This document shows positions 1-8,812 of a stretch of DNA of 64,000 nucleotides, piece by piece. Each line of letters begins with the position of its first letter. The first letter of the stretch is position 1. The notes beneath the pieces were generated by a model that saw only the letters and a list, made by a program, of their open reading frames with translations, ran no database searches and was not told where the DNA came from. Source of the DNA: Catillopecten margaritatus gill symbiont (GTDB lineage Bacteria; Pseudomonadota; Gammaproteobacteria; PS1; Pseudothioglobaceae); NCBI GenBank assembly GCA_037956075.1, contig CP138327.1, forward strand, positions 372,001 through 436,000, in the 5' to 3' direction. Position numbers and translations under genes: made by a program.

Positions 1-1716
1 ATTGATATTTTCAAAATAAGTTTTGACCGCATCCAATGTAGCCAACTTGTTTTCAATGGATAGGCGGATATTAATATACTCAATGCCGTGGCTATATTCG
101 CTGAGCTTGTCCAATGGAATAACCACATCTTCATTGATTTTAAACGCATTAGTGTGTGCAGCAATCGCTGCGGTATTAGCCCTATCTTTCCAAAAAACTT
201 GGCGTTTTTCCAATGACTTTGCCACAAAACACTCGCCTTTTCTATCGTGTGCGAGTTGGATAACTTTATCGGTTTGTATTGTTAACAAACCCTCAGTTTC
301 TGCACTAATATCAATTAACAATACCATCCTCGGCAATTCTGGGCGATTGGCTTTGGTGGTGTAATTGACGGCCTTAATGTAGCGGGCATCAAGGTGTTCC
401 ATCCCCACTAAATCCACTTCAATATTACCATCGATACTATTTTTAATATCAACAATACTGGATACCGCTAATTTTAAATTATGCCCAAAAAACTCTAAGC
501 ACAGCGTATTGATGCACTTGAGTGGTTGATGCAAAATAAATTCAGCCGAGGTAATAAAGCCATCGCAACCTTCTTTTTGAATCCCCGGCAACCCATCTAA
601 AAACTTATTAGTCACATCCTTACCTAGCCCGCTTTTACGCAGATTTTTGGATTGAATATCCAGTCTTCTCGTATCAACAATGGTTTGTGCATCGTCTTTT
701 AGCGTGTGGATATTAAAACTCACCTCATCCAACAGTTGAATTTTATCTTGGTTATGCTCAATTCGTTCCACTTTCAACCATTTTCCATCTGGCATTACCA
801 TCTTCCAAGACAGTAAATTATCAATCGTTGTCCCCCATCTCAACGCCTTTTTGCCCCCCGCATTCATCGCCACATTGCCACCAATCGTGCATGCATCTTG
901 CGAAGTCGGATCAACCGCAAACACCAAATTATTTGCCGTAGCCACCTCACTCACTCGCTTAGTAACCACCCCCGCACCAACATTCACACTTTTTACACGG
1001 GCCTTGCCCGTGTAAAGTTCGACAATATCATCAATAAAATTGAGTTTTTCGGTATTAATGACAGCCGTTTGTGCATTTAACGGAATTGCACCACCCGTGT
1101 AACCTGTGCCACCACCTCGTGGAATAATGGTTAAGCCTAATTGAACGCAAGTTTTGATAATTGCTGCAATTTCAAACTCAGTATCAGGGGTAATCACCAC
1201 CGCAGGATATTCTACACGCCAGTCAGTCGCATCAGTTGAATGCGACGCACGAGACAAAGCGTCAAAACGAATATTGTTATTGTGCGTCACTTTTAAAAGT
1301 GCCTTTTTAATCTGGTTTTGATTATTCTTAAATTTACTCAAACACGATTTAAACTCATCCACCGCTTTATCAGCACTACCCAGTAAAGTAAGCACCTTTT
1401 GATTATCTTCGGAGCGTGTACGAATTTGATTTAAACGAGAATAAAGCGCATCAGTGAGCGATTTCCAACGACGCTTATTTTTGATTAAATCCTCTTGCAA
1501 ATAAGGGTTGCGATTCACAGCCCACATATCACCCAGCACCTCAAACAACATCTTAGCACTACGCCCCGTATTACGATTTTCACGCAATTGATTGAGCAAT
1601 TCCCACGACTCCTCACCAAGAAAACGACACACCACTTCCTTGTCTGAAAATGAGGTATAGTTATAAGGAATTTCTCTATATTGTTGCAAAGGTAGCGGAA
1701 GTTGGTAAAAGTTCAC
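1..1716 (-). CDS. FAD-linked oxidase (DUF3683/GlcD-like), N-terminal part
   Basis: This gene runs off the left window edge; 572 codons are visible. The first ~150 residues resemble the DUF3683 helical region. A PCMH-type FAD-binding domain follows, with the PRGGGTGYTGGAIPLN segment that cradles FAD, then a CTIGGNVAMNAGGKKALRWG segment. Full-length relatives (over 1,000 residues) also carry a cysteine-rich Fe-S domain, here outside the window; they are thought to oxidise 2-hydroxyacids. The GTG start is the first possible one because a TAA lies directly before it in frame. One REP palindrome is read in frame at positions 992-1016, adding residues LYTGKARVK to the FAD domain. Substrate unknown. 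Confidence 0.85.
   Translation of the reverse strand, partial: MNFYQLPLPLQQYREIPYNYTSFSDKEVVCRFLGEESWELLNQLRENRNTGRSAKMLFEVLGDMWAVNRNPYLQEDLIKNKRRWKSLTDALYSRLNQIRTRSEDNQKVLTLLGSADKAVDEFKSCLSKFKNNQNQIKKALLKVTHNNNIRFDALSRASHSTDATDWRVEYPAVVITPDTEFEIAAIIKTCVQLGLTIIPRGGGTGYTGGAIPLNAQTAVINTEKLNFIDDIVELYTGKARVKSVNVGAGVVTKRVSEVATANNLVFAVDPTSQDACTIGGNVAMNAGGKKALRWGTTIDNLLSWKMVMPDGKWLKVERIEHNQDKIQLLDEVSFNIHTLKDDAQTIVDTRRLDIQSKNLRKSGLGKDVTNKFLDGLPGIQKEGCDGFITSAEFILHQPLKCINTLCLEFFGHNLKLAVSSIVDIKNSIDGNIEVDLVGMEHLDARYIKAVNYTTKANRPELPRMVLLIDISAETEGLLTIQTDKVIQLAHDRKGECFVAKSLEKRQVFWKDRANTAAIAAHTNAFKINEDVVIPLDKLSEYSHGIEYINIRLSIENKLATLDAVKTYFENIN
992..1016. repeat. REP palindrome copy 1, inside a coding region
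   Basis: Perfect 11-bp stem TTTACACGGGC with a CTT loop. It lies wholly inside the FAD-linked oxidase gene, is read in frame on the minus strand as YTGKARV, and leaves the reading frame open. The same palindrome recurs around the RAYT gene at 2.2-2.9 kb. Confidence 0.9.
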
Positions 1717-1762
1717 TTATTTTACTATAATAGCGTCATTCATTGTTTTATTCGGAGTTGTT

Positions 1763-2185
1763 ATGTTGTGGGTCAAAGCGTTTCATATTATCAGTATTAT
1801 CACTTGGTTTGCCGCCTTGTTTTACCTGCCTCGTTTGTTTGTTTATCACGCAATGAGCGATGATCAAGCCAGTATCGAGCGTTTTAAAATAATGGAACGC
1901 AAACTGTATCGTGGCATTATGATGCCAAGTTTTATCTTAGCAACTGCGTTAGGCACTTGGATGATTGCCGATAATTGGGCGTATTATTCCACCCAATATT
2001 GGATGCACGCTAAATTAGCATTGGTTGCACCACTGGTTGCTTATCATTTTTATTGTGGACATTTATTGGCCATTTTCAAAGCAGATAAAAATACCCGTTC
2101 TCATATTTTCTATCGTTGGTTTAATGAATTTCCTGTATTAATTTTGATAGCAATCGTCATTTTAGTCGTCGTCAAACCATTTTAA
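1763..2185 (+). CDS. hemJ: Protoporphyrinogen oxidase HemJ
   Basis: A 140-residue, four-helix inner-membrane protein of the HemJ (UPF0093) family, which oxidises protoporphyrinogen IX to protoporphyrin IX late in haem synthesis in bacteria lacking HemG/HemY. It shows the family N-terminus KAFHIISIITWFAALFYLPR with conserved His8, the W-x-HAKL segment in helix 3, and the C-terminal RWFNEFPVLIL signature. Length is normal. A GGAG ribosome site sits 5 bases before the ATG. It is divergent from the FAD oxidase, and its 3' end abuts a one-and-a-half-copy REP cluster that may also act as transcript end. Confidence 0.93.
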   Translation: MLWVKAFHIISIITWFAALFYLPRLFVYHAMSDDQASIERFKIMERKLYRGIMMPSFILATALGTWMIADNWAYYSTQYWMHAKLALVAPLVAYHFYCGHLLAIFKADKNTRSHIFYRWFNEFPVLILIAIVILVVVKPF

Positions 2186-2187
2186 TT

Positions 2188-2226
2188 TTTTACACGGGCC
2201 TTTTACACGGGCCTTGCCCGTGTAAA
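2188..2226. repeat. REP palindrome cluster: half copy plus full copy
   Basis: A truncated unit (TTTACACGGGCC) is followed two bases later by a complete perfect palindrome at 2202-2226. It lies just after the hemJ stop and 16 bases before the RAYT start, as REP units often flank their transposase. It could serve as a hairpin terminator for hemJ. Confidence 0.9.
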
Positions 2227-2242
2227 GTGGTAAAATGCAAAT

Positions 2243-2911
2243 ATGTCCAGCAGAAAAATACCTTTTGAAAATGAAGAATATTACCATGTGTTTAATCGTG
2301 GTGTTGATAAGCGTATTGTTTTTACAGATAAACAAGAATTGGACTTCTTTTTTAGTCGCCTAAGTGCTTTAAATAACACTGTTGCTGATATGACAGGCAG
2401 AAACCATCGTCGTAGTAATTACACGGGCAAGGCCCGTGTAGAGGAAAGTGAGGGTTTGGTTAGTGTTGTGGCGTATTGTTTGTTGCCTAATCATTTTCAT
2501 TTGTTGTTAAAGCAAAATGTTGATCAAGGTATTTCTAAGTTTATGCAAAGGCTTGGTACCTCATACACTGTTTTTTTCAATCAAAAACACCAAAGAAATG
2601 GATCATTGTTCCAAGGTAAATTTAAAGCCAAACATTTGACAGGGGAGTATGGCTTATCTACGGTGGCAACTTATGTTAATTTGAATTATCAGCACCACAA
2701 AATAAATCCAAAAGAAAATTTGGTTAAATCAAGTATTTTTGAATATTTACAAACAGAACAGGGTAAGTTTATTTGTGACGAAACTGAGGTGAAAAATGTG
2801 ATGAGTGAAATTGGCACAATCAAAGCGTATAAAAAATACGCTAAAAACTTATCTATTGTATTTGCCAGGAATAAAGGAATAGAGTTGAGTGACAAAGATT
2901 TTGAAATGTAG
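2243..2911 (+). CDS. REP-associated tyrosine transposase (RAYT, Y1_Tnp family)
   Basis: A 222-residue IS200-like HUH enzyme. The core shows the HUH motif in LPNHFHLLL (His84, His86) and a YVNLN segment (Tyr144) that aligns with the YIxxNP of the family and probably carries the nucleophile. RAYTs are domesticated or semi-mobile enzymes that process REP palindromes. The gene is bordered by the palindrome on both sides (2202-2226 and 2921-2945) and carries a third copy in its own coding sequence (residues 60-66, YTGKARV), in the loop before the HUH strand. The frame is intact. No left/right IS ends or target duplication were seen, so it is more likely a resident RAYT than a complete IS. Confidence 0.88.
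   Translation: MSSRKIPFENEEYYHVFNRGVDKRIVFTDKQELDFFFSRLSALNNTVADMTGRNHRRSNYTGKARVEESEGLVSVVAYCLLPNHFHLLLKQNVDQGISKFMQRLGTSYTVFFNQKHQRNGSLFQGKFKAKHLTGEYGLSTVATYVNLNYQHHKINPKENLVKSSIFEYLQTEQGKFICDETEVKNVMSEIGTIKAYKKYAKNLSIVFARNKGIELSDKDFEM
2419..2441. repeat. REP palindrome inside the RAYT gene
   Basis: TTACACGGGC-AAG-GCCCGTGTA in inverted orientation relative to the flanking copies (loop AAG rather than CTT). Read in frame as YTGKARV inside the transposase that presumably acts on this repeat. Confidence 0.88.
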
Positions 2912-2920
2912 TTTTTACAT

Positions 2921-2945
2921 TTTACACGGGCCTTGCCTGTGTAAA
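2921..2945. repeat. REP palindrome at the clcA 3' end
   Basis: The 11-bp stem and CTT loop are present with one mismatch (GCCTGTGTAAA in the right arm). It supplies the last seven codons and the TAA stop of the minus-strand ClC gene, and lies 10 bases after the RAYT stop, so it may also terminate both convergent genes. Confidence 0.88.
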
Positions 2946-4193
2946 TTTTTCGGCTAGGGCCTCGTAAATGGGTTGGGGGTGGATTTGTTTGGAGATGAAG
3001 TTGGCGATGAAGGCGATGGCTAATCCTGGGATGAGTAGGTGTAAGCTTAAGGTCATTTCAAGAATAACGAAAGTGGCGGTTAGGGGTGCGCGAATGACGG
3101 CGGTTAGGTAGCCAATCATTGCCATTAGTATTACCACCTGTGTGTCGATTTGGGTGTAAAAATTTGCGGCTTCTGCGCCGATGCCTGCGCCGATTGCGAT
3201 GCTGGGCATAAATACACCGCCTGGAATGGTAGAGATGAAGGAAGATAGGACGGCGAAGAATTTCATTGCGACGAAGTCCAAGCCCAAGGATTGACTGTTG
3301 AGCATTAGTAGAACCTCAGTGTGTCCAGAACCTGCGATTTGTCCTTTTGAGAGATAGTTAAAAATTGCGACAATTATCCCAATGCTTAACGCCATAATCA
3401 GCACTTTGGTTTTATTGTCAATAATGAGTTTGTTGATAAGATATAGGGTTGCACGAGAAAATAATCCGCCCAAAATACCGACGATGATTGCCAAAGGTAA
3501 CAGTTGCCAAATCAAACTTAAATCAAATGATATTGAAGATAAATCACCTAAATAAGGGGTATTGCCACGATAGGAAATTGCCATAAAATAAACAAGGCTA
3601 CTAACAATGGCAATTAAAATAAAAGCTTGATTTTTTAACTTTCTACCGATTTCTTCGTAGGCAAATAACACGCCAGCAATGGGTGCGTTAAATGCAACAA
3701 TCAATCCTGCACTGCCGCCAATCGCAATCAAAGCATGGATTAAAAATTTACGATTCAGTTTGATAAAATGATTAAAACCATAAAAAATAGAGCCGCCAAT
3801 ATGAATACTTGGACCTTCAATACCAATCGGGGCACCGCCTAGCATCGCTAAGAAAATAAGCCCAATCTTGTCAAGTGCAATACGAAATGAAAGTAATTTT
3901 TCACGAATAATTTGATTGTGAGATTCTGTGGCAGCGATGAGTTGTGGGATGCCGCTGCCTTGTACAAAATGGCAATAATGTTTGGCAAAATAAATAATGC
4001 TAACAAAAGTAATTGGTGTGATAACAAAACTCAGAATAGGGTGTTTTGCAATCAGTGATTTAAAAATGTGTTGAGAAAACTCACTAATTTCTAAGAAAAA
4101 AGTAACAGCGACCACCGTTAAAATACTCGCTAATATTAGCGATACATAGGTTTTTAACTCATGAGGGAATTGAGATTCTATATATTTCTTCAT
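2922..4193 (-). CDS. clcA: ClC-family chloride channel/antiporter
   Basis: A 423-residue polytopic ClC protein. All anion-pathway motifs are visible: GSGIP at 79-83, G-I-EGP at 124-128 with the external gating Glu126, FNAPIAG at 168-174 followed by the inner proton-path glutamate (FAYEE, 180/181), and GGVFMPSIAIGA near residue 327. The two glutamates suggest a Cl-/H+ exchanger rather than a channel. No CBS domain follows, as in E. coli ClcA. It overlaps the upstream DMT transporter gene by four bases (ATGA), implying translational coupling. Its last residues (FTQARPV) and stop codon come from an inserted REP repeat. Confidence 0.9.
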   Translation of the reverse strand: MKKYIESQFPHELKTYVSLILASILTVVAVTFFLEISEFSQHIFKSLIAKHPILSFVITPITFVSIIYFAKHYCHFVQGSGIPQLIAATESHNQIIREKLLSFRIALDKIGLIFLAMLGGAPIGIEGPSIHIGGSIFYGFNHFIKLNRKFLIHALIAIGGSAGLIVAFNAPIAGVLFAYEEIGRKLKNQAFILIAIVSSLVYFMAISYRGNTPYLGDLSSISFDLSLIWQLLPLAIIVGILGGLFSRATLYLINKLIIDNKTKVLIMALSIGIIVAIFNYLSKGQIAGSGHTEVLLMLNSQSLGLDFVAMKFFAVLSSFISTIPGGVFMPSIAIGAGIGAEAANFYTQIDTQVVILMAMIGYLTAVIRAPLTATFVILEMTLSLHLLIPGLAIAFIANFISKQIHPQPIYEALAEKFTQARPV

Positions 4194-5092
4194 GATTTTT
4201 TGACGGTGAGTAGGGCGACACCTGTGATTATAAATATAATGCCGACGCCGTAATATAGATTGAAAAATTCATCTAAAATCCACACACCCAAACCAATGGT
4301 GATGATTGGCCCCAAAGTACCAATAATGCCTGTTTGTGCCGAACCAATTTTGACAATCGCTTCACTGATCATAAAACTGGGTATCACCGTGCTAACTACT
4401 GCCAGCATCGCAATCCAGAACCATGCCATATTGCTTACATCAAGCACATTAAAATCAAATATTAGGAAGTAATAGCCCAATACAAGCACGCTGGACACGC
4501 TCATTGCCAACGCAGTGAACCATAAACTGCCTAATAAATGAATGATTTTCTTGCTGAGCAAAACATAGCAAGCATAACTCAACGCTGAAGATAGTACAAG
4601 CAACACCCCTGTGGTGGTATCGCCTATATGGGTATTTAATTCTTGACTGAATACAATCCACAACCCTAAGTAACTTAACAACAAACTGCCGATAATTTTT
4701 TTGGTGAGGGGTGTATTAAAAAATAGTGCACCTAAAATTACCACAAAAATAGGGTAAGTGAATAAAGTTAAACGCTCTAAGCTGGCTGAGATATGCTCAA
4801 GTCCTTTTAAATCCAACCATGATGCTAAGGCATAGCCGATGAATCCCAATAATAAAATCATTAAAAAGTTATTTTTAATCTCAGTTTTCGGACTATTTTT
4901 TCGGCTTAAAAATCCGATAATCAACAAATAAATCGGCAAAGAAATTGCCATTCTCAACATTAAAACCGTGTCAGCATCTAACCCTTGTTGATAGGCTAAT
5001 TTGATAAATATAGATTTTAAGGCAAATAAAGTCGTGCCTAAAAACGCAAAGAAAAAGCCCAGTAGGATTTCTTTTTGTTCAAATTTAAACAT
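4190..5092 (-). CDS. EamA/DMT-family transporter
   Basis: A 300-residue inner-membrane protein with ten predicted helices in two EamA repeats (about residues 10-145 and 160-297), the usual size for drug/metabolite exporters. The second repeat shows the family pattern SEAIVKIGSAQTGIIGTLGPI. It starts directly after the cysM stop and overlaps clcA by ATGA, so it is part of the threonine/cysteine gene run. Some family members export amino acids such as cysteine or threonine, which would fit the context, but sequence alone does not show the substrate. Confidence 0.85.
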   Translation of the reverse strand: MFKFEQKEILLGFFFAFLGTTLFALKSIFIKLAYQQGLDADTVLMLRMAISLPIYLLIIGFLSRKNSPKTEIKNNFLMILLLGFIGYALASWLDLKGLEHISASLERLTLFTYPIFVVILGALFFNTPLTKKIIGSLLLSYLGLWIVFSQELNTHIGDTTTGVLLVLSSALSYACYVLLSKKIIHLLGSLWFTALAMSVSSVLVLGYYFLIFDFNVLDVSNMAWFWIAMLAVVSTVIPSFMISEAIVKIGSAQTGIIGTLGPIITIGLGVWILDEFFNLYYGVGIIFIITGVALLTVKKS

Positions 5093-5995
5093 TTAACTTT
5101 GGGTGAATAAACCAGTAGAAAGGTAACGGTCGCCACGGTCGCAAACAATAGTAACAATTGTGGCGTTATTGACTTGTTTGGAAAGTTCAATCGCCGAGGC
5201 AACAGCGCCACCTGATGAAACGCCTGCAAAAATACCTTCTTTGGTGGCTAAATCTCGGGTTGTTTGCTCGGCGGCTATTTGTGAAACATCCATCATTGAA
5301 TCGACTTTGGAGGCGTCAAATATTTTTGGTAAATATTCCACAGGCCAACGACGGATACCTGCGATTTTTGCCCCATCTTCGGGTTGCACACCGATGATTT
5401 GAATATTAGAATTTTTAGATTTTAAAGTATTAGATACCCCCATAATCGTCCCCGTTGTCCCCATTGCGGAGACAAAGTGAGTGATTTCACCCTTGGTATC
5501 TTGCCAGATTTCTTCAGCAGTGGTATTAATATGCGCACCCGAATTATCGGTATTAGAAAACTGATCCAATTGCTTGCCTTTGCCATTTTTTTCCATGGAA
5601 TCGGCTAAATCTCTTGCACCTTCCATCCCCAATGCTTCACTCACCAAAATCAACTCAGCCCCATACGCAGCCATCGCATCACGGCGTTCTTGCGACAGAT
5701 TTTCAGGCATAATCAAAATCATCGTATACCCTTTAATCGCTGCCACCATTGCCAAAGCAATACCCGTGTTGCCACTAGTCGCTTCAATCAGCGTATCACC
5801 CGCACTAATCTCACCTCGTTTTTCCGCCTGAGTAATCATATTAAACGCCGCACGGTCTTTGACCGAACCTGCAGGGTTATTACCCTCAAGTTTAAGCAAA
5901 ATGGTGTTAGATGGATTTGGGTTTAGGCGTTGTAATTTAACTAAGGGTGTGTTGCCGATGGTTTGTTCGATGGTTTTGTAGTCTAAGAATCGCAT
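5093..5995 (-). CDS. cysM: Cysteine synthase B
   Basis: A PLP-dependent O-acetylserine sulfhydrylase (300 residues) making cysteine from O-acetylserine and sulfide or thiosulfate. The PLP lysine is Lys46 in PAGSVKDRAA; the substrate loop is EATSGNTGIALA; the phosphate-binding loop is SAMGTTGTIMG. The RRWPVEYLP region is characteristic of CysM rather than CysK. The 3' part of the upstream TOPRIM-like gene overlaps its first 13 bases, so it is read in the same transcript. In a sulfur oxidiser, CysM would use internal sulfide or thiosulfate (inference). Confidence 0.93.
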   Translation of the reverse strand: MRFLDYKTIEQTIGNTPLVKLQRLNPNPSNTILLKLEGNNPAGSVKDRAAFNMITQAEKRGEISAGDTLIEATSGNTGIALAMVAAIKGYTMILIMPENLSQERRDAMAAYGAELILVSEALGMEGARDLADSMEKNGKGKQLDQFSNTDNSGAHINTTAEEIWQDTKGEITHFVSAMGTTGTIMGVSNTLKSKNSNIQIIGVQPEDGAKIAGIRRWPVEYLPKIFDASKVDSMMDVSQIAAEQTTRDLATKEGIFAGVSSGGAVASAIELSKQVNNATIVTIVCDRGDRYLSTGLFTQS

Positions 5996-6540
5996 AGTTT
6001 TTGTATGCCTGAAATTAAAAAATTAAAACTTATTGATTTATTACTACCATCTAATTTTAGATGAGGTGCTATTAATTTAGATCCAGAAACTGGCTGATAT
6101 AGCTTACCAGTATTTTGTATTAATTCTTGCTTAGCATTTGATAAATTATCAGGATTTCTGTATTTTTTCCCTGTTTGACTTGGAACACTATTTAGATTTA
6201 AACCTTTTTTTACAGCCTGCAAATCACCCAAATAGAAACTTTCCAATTCATGGCAAGCAATTCTAATGAGGGATAACTCTTCTTTTCCACTTGCTCTTAT
6301 TTTTGTCAATAAATTTTCTTTAATTTCTTTACAATCCCCAGAATCTTTATCACGAATAATTAAAAATTTAGTATTTGGCGTATTGTAGTGCTGTAATTTT
6401 TGTTTAATGTTGTTTTCTAAATCTGTTTTACCCTGAAAATCAATAATCTGATGAGTTATGTCGGGCACTATTTTTGGCAAAATAGTGGCTAACATTTTTG
6501 CTGCTGATAACTCTTCAGTAAAACAAACTAAATTCAACAT
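5983..6540 (-). CDS. TOPRIM-like DUF4276-type protein, partner of the ATPase
   Basis: A 185-residue soluble protein. The N-terminus has Glu9/Glu10 after a hydrophobic strand (LNLVCFTEE), and a DxD motif follows another strand (LIIRDKDSG, Asp64 and Asp66). This Glu...DxD layout is that of TOPRIM metal sites, as in DUF4276 and the nuclease domains of OLD-like proteins. It starts one base after the stop of the AAA/ABC ATPase and overlaps cysM by 13 bases. ATPase/TOPRIM pairs of this kind are often anti-phage or maintenance modules (OLD, PARIS, AbiL are precedents of architecture, not proven relatives). Activity and exact family need a profile search. Confidence 0.7.
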   Translation of the reverse strand: MLNLVCFTEELSAAKMLATILPKIVPDITHQIIDFQGKTDLENNIKQKLQHYNTPNTKFLIIRDKDSGDCKEIKENLLTKIRASGKEELSLIRIACHELESFYLGDLQAVKKGLNLNSVPSQTGKKYRNPDNLSNAKQELIQNTGKLYQPVSGSKLIAPHLKLDGSNKSISFNFLISGIQKLCDS

Positions 6541-6541
6541 G

Positions 6542-7723
6542 TTAAATATTGTTTAAAAAACCTTGTTTCCACAAGTAACCCATTTTATCACCAGCATTCA
6601 TATATGCTTCAACTTGTTTATTTTCTGAGGCTCGTTTAATCGTTGTATAGCCTCTCTCCTTAGCTAATATAAACACTTCATCAACTTGTGCGGCATTCAA
6701 AAAATCAGGCGAGTGGGTAGAGACAAAAACTTGCTCTCCACGATTGGCATAAGCCCTAAATTCTTCTGCTAACTCTTCCAATAAATGTGGATACAGTTGA
6801 TTTTCAGGTTCTTCAACACACAGTAGCGGATAAGGTTTTGGATCGTAAAGCAACACCAAGTAAGCAAGCATTTTTATTGTTCCATCAGAGATGTAACGCA
6901 CCAAAAATGGCTTATCAAAAGATTCGTCTTGAATTTTTAACAACACTTGCCCTGTTTCTATGGTTTTTGCCTCCACATTTGAAATACCTGGAATGCGTTG
7001 TTTTAAAACCCCAATAATTTTATCTAATGTTTGTTTATGGTTATTATGTAAATATTCTATAACTAAAGACAAGTTTTCACCTAAAGTGGATAAGTGCTCT
7101 GCATAGCCTGCTTGTTGGGTGTTTCGAGCCTCATTAACATGAATATCAGAAACATGCCAATTATCAATGAGTTCACTTAGTGCGATAACTGCTGGAAACT
7201 TTTCAAATTGTGCCAAACCTTTAATGGCTAAAATATCTGAAGATTTTAAAGTTTGCTCTTCTCTCTTTAAATCTTTTTCTTCTGTTGAATCAAGCATTTG
7301 TTCGTTAATAACAGCAACACCTTTGCCCTTACTGAAGTTTAAAAATTCCCAAGGTTGTCCTTTTGTACCACGACGATATTTTAAAATTTCTTTATCAATA
7401 AATGCTTTATTGTTTTCTTGTGAAATACTTAAAAAATAAGTAATAATTGGGTTGTTCTTACGAGTGTTTTTAGCTCTAAATTTTATTTCAAATTCAATAT
7501 TACCATCGCAACCACGACTAATAACCTCATTAAAGCCACCTCGTTTATTAAAGGCAGTGTTAACATCAGTAGAAAGTGCGTCTTTTAAAAAACCAAAAAC
7601 ATTAAAAAGTGTGGTTTTTCCAGAACCATTGGCACCAACAATCACACAAAACCTAGGAATATCTCCCATTTCAGCATTTTTAAATGCTTTGAAATTTTTA
7701 ATTTTTATGGATTCAATTTTCAT
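6542..7723 (-). CDS. OLD/RecF-like AAA ATPase (AAA_21 type)
   Basis: A 393-residue SMC-like ABC ATPase. The Walker A motif GANGSGKT is at 30-37 after the typical MKIESIKIKNFKAFK N-terminus. The signature-like ISDGTIKML is near 278-286, Walker B LLCVEEPENQLYPHL near 300-313, and the H-loop VFVSTHSP near 332-339. The middle (about 85-260) is poorly conserved and lacks a long coiled coil. It ends one base before the TOPRIM-like partner and begins 11 bases after the thrC stop. Together the two genes form a two-gene cassette wedged into a housekeeping operon. Probable role: a nucleotide-driven sensor controlling the partner nuclease (inference). Confidence 0.82.
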   Translation of the reverse strand: MKIESIKIKNFKAFKNAEMGDIPRFCVIVGANGSGKTTLFNVFGFLKDALSTDVNTAFNKRGGFNEVISRGCDGNIEFEIKFRAKNTRKNNPIITYFLSISQENNKAFIDKEILKYRRGTKGQPWEFLNFSKGKGVAVINEQMLDSTEEKDLKREEQTLKSSDILAIKGLAQFEKFPAVIALSELIDNWHVSDIHVNEARNTQQAGYAEHLSTLGENLSLVIEYLHNNHKQTLDKIIGVLKQRIPGISNVEAKTIETGQVLLKIQDESFDKPFLVRYISDGTIKMLAYLVLLYDPKPYPLLCVEEPENQLYPHLLEELAEEFRAYANRGEQVFVSTHSPDFLNAAQVDEVFILAKERGYTTIKRASENKQVEAYMNAGDKMGYLWKQGFLNNI

Positions 7724-7733
7724 AATTTTATTT

Positions 7734-8801
7734 TTACATATTATCTAAAATCGCCCTTTTAACCTCATCCATCACTGGCTCAATTAAAATCATATCATCG
7801 CTATTGCATTGACCAATCGCTGTATCAGGGTCTTTTAAACCGTGACCAGTTAAGGTGCAAACAACGGTAGAACCTTCGGGGATTTTGCCGTTGTTGATGT
7901 CAATCATCGCACCAGCTAACGAAGTGGCGGAGGCGGGCTCGCAGAAAATACCTTCTTGCTCGGTTAATAATTTTTGTGCGGCTAAGATGGCTTCATCGGT
8001 GATGGCGTCGAACCAGCCATTAGATTCTTTTTCGACTGTATGCGCTAAATCCCAACTTTGTGGGTGACCGATGCGAATGGCAGTGGCAATCGTTTCAGGA
8101 TTATCAACCATTGCCCCTTTGGTAAATGGCGCCGCACCTGCTGCTTGATAACCAACCATTGCAGGTTTTTTTTTGGCAATTCCGTCTTCATGGTATTCTT
8201 TATAACCCATCCAATGAGCAGAAATATTGCCAGCATTGCCCACAGGTAAGCAGTGGTAATCGGGTGCATCGCCTAATTCTTCAACAATCTCAAAGGCGGC
8301 GGTTTTTTGACCTTGTAAACGGAAAGGGTTGATTGAATTTACAATAGAAACAGGGGCGTGGTCTGCCACTTGCTTAACTAATTCCATCGCATGGTCAAAA
8401 TTCCCCTTGATTTGAATAATCACCGCACCGTGAATCATCGCCTGTGCCAATTTACCGAGTGCAATTTTGCCTTCTGGAATAAGCACAAATGCTTTGATAC
8501 CTGCACGCGCCGCATAAGCAGCAGCAGCAGCGGAGGTGTTACCTGTGGAGGCGCAAATAATTGCCTTTGCGCCCGCTTCTACGGCTTTGGTTACAGCCAT
8601 CGTCATCCCACGGTCTTTGAACGAACCCGTTGGATTTAAGCCCTCGTATTTCATATAAATATCCACCTCTTTGCCTAATAAGGCAGGGATATTCTCTAAG
8701 CGAATTAGGGGCGTGTTGCCCTCACCTAAACTGATGAATTTTGTATTTTCATCAACGGGTAATCTGTCTTTATAGTGGTTAATTAAGCCTGTGTATCTCA
8801 T
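7734..8801 (-). CDS. thrC: Threonine synthase
   Basis: A 355-residue fold-type II PLP enzyme that converts O-phosphohomoserine to threonine. Lys62 in TGSFKDRGM is the PLP lysine; [19 protein letters not shown] binds substrate and [12 protein letters not shown] binds PLP phosphate. The size is that of the short thermophile/plant-like ThrC class, not the 430-residue enterobacterial form. It lies 11 bases downstream of hom, giving consecutive steps of the aspartate-to-threonine pathway. No homoserine kinase gene is nearby. Confidence 0.94.
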   Translation of the reverse strand: MRYTGLINHYKDRLPVDENTKFISLGEGNTPLIRLENIPALLGKEVDIYMKYEGLNPTGSFKDRGMTMAVTKAVEAGAKAIICASTGNTSAAAAAYAARAGIKAFVLIPEGKIALGKLAQAMIHGAVIIQIKGNFDHAMELVKQVADHAPVSIVNSINPFRLQGQKTAAFEIVEELGDAPDYHCLPVGNAGNISAHWMGYKEYHEDGIAKKKPAMVGYQAAGAAPFTKGAMVDNPETIATAIRIGHPQSWDLAHTVEKESNGWFDAITDEAILAAQKLLTEQEGIFCEPASATSLAGAMIDINNGKIPEGSTVVCTLTGHGLKDPDTAIGQCNSDDMILIEPVMDEVKRAILDNM

Positions 8802-8812
8802 ATTTTTATCCT

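Noticed and set aside
2689-2895. Minus-strand frame opposite the RAYT gene
   Set aside because: Shadow of the transposase reading frame with no ribosome site and no recognisable protein.
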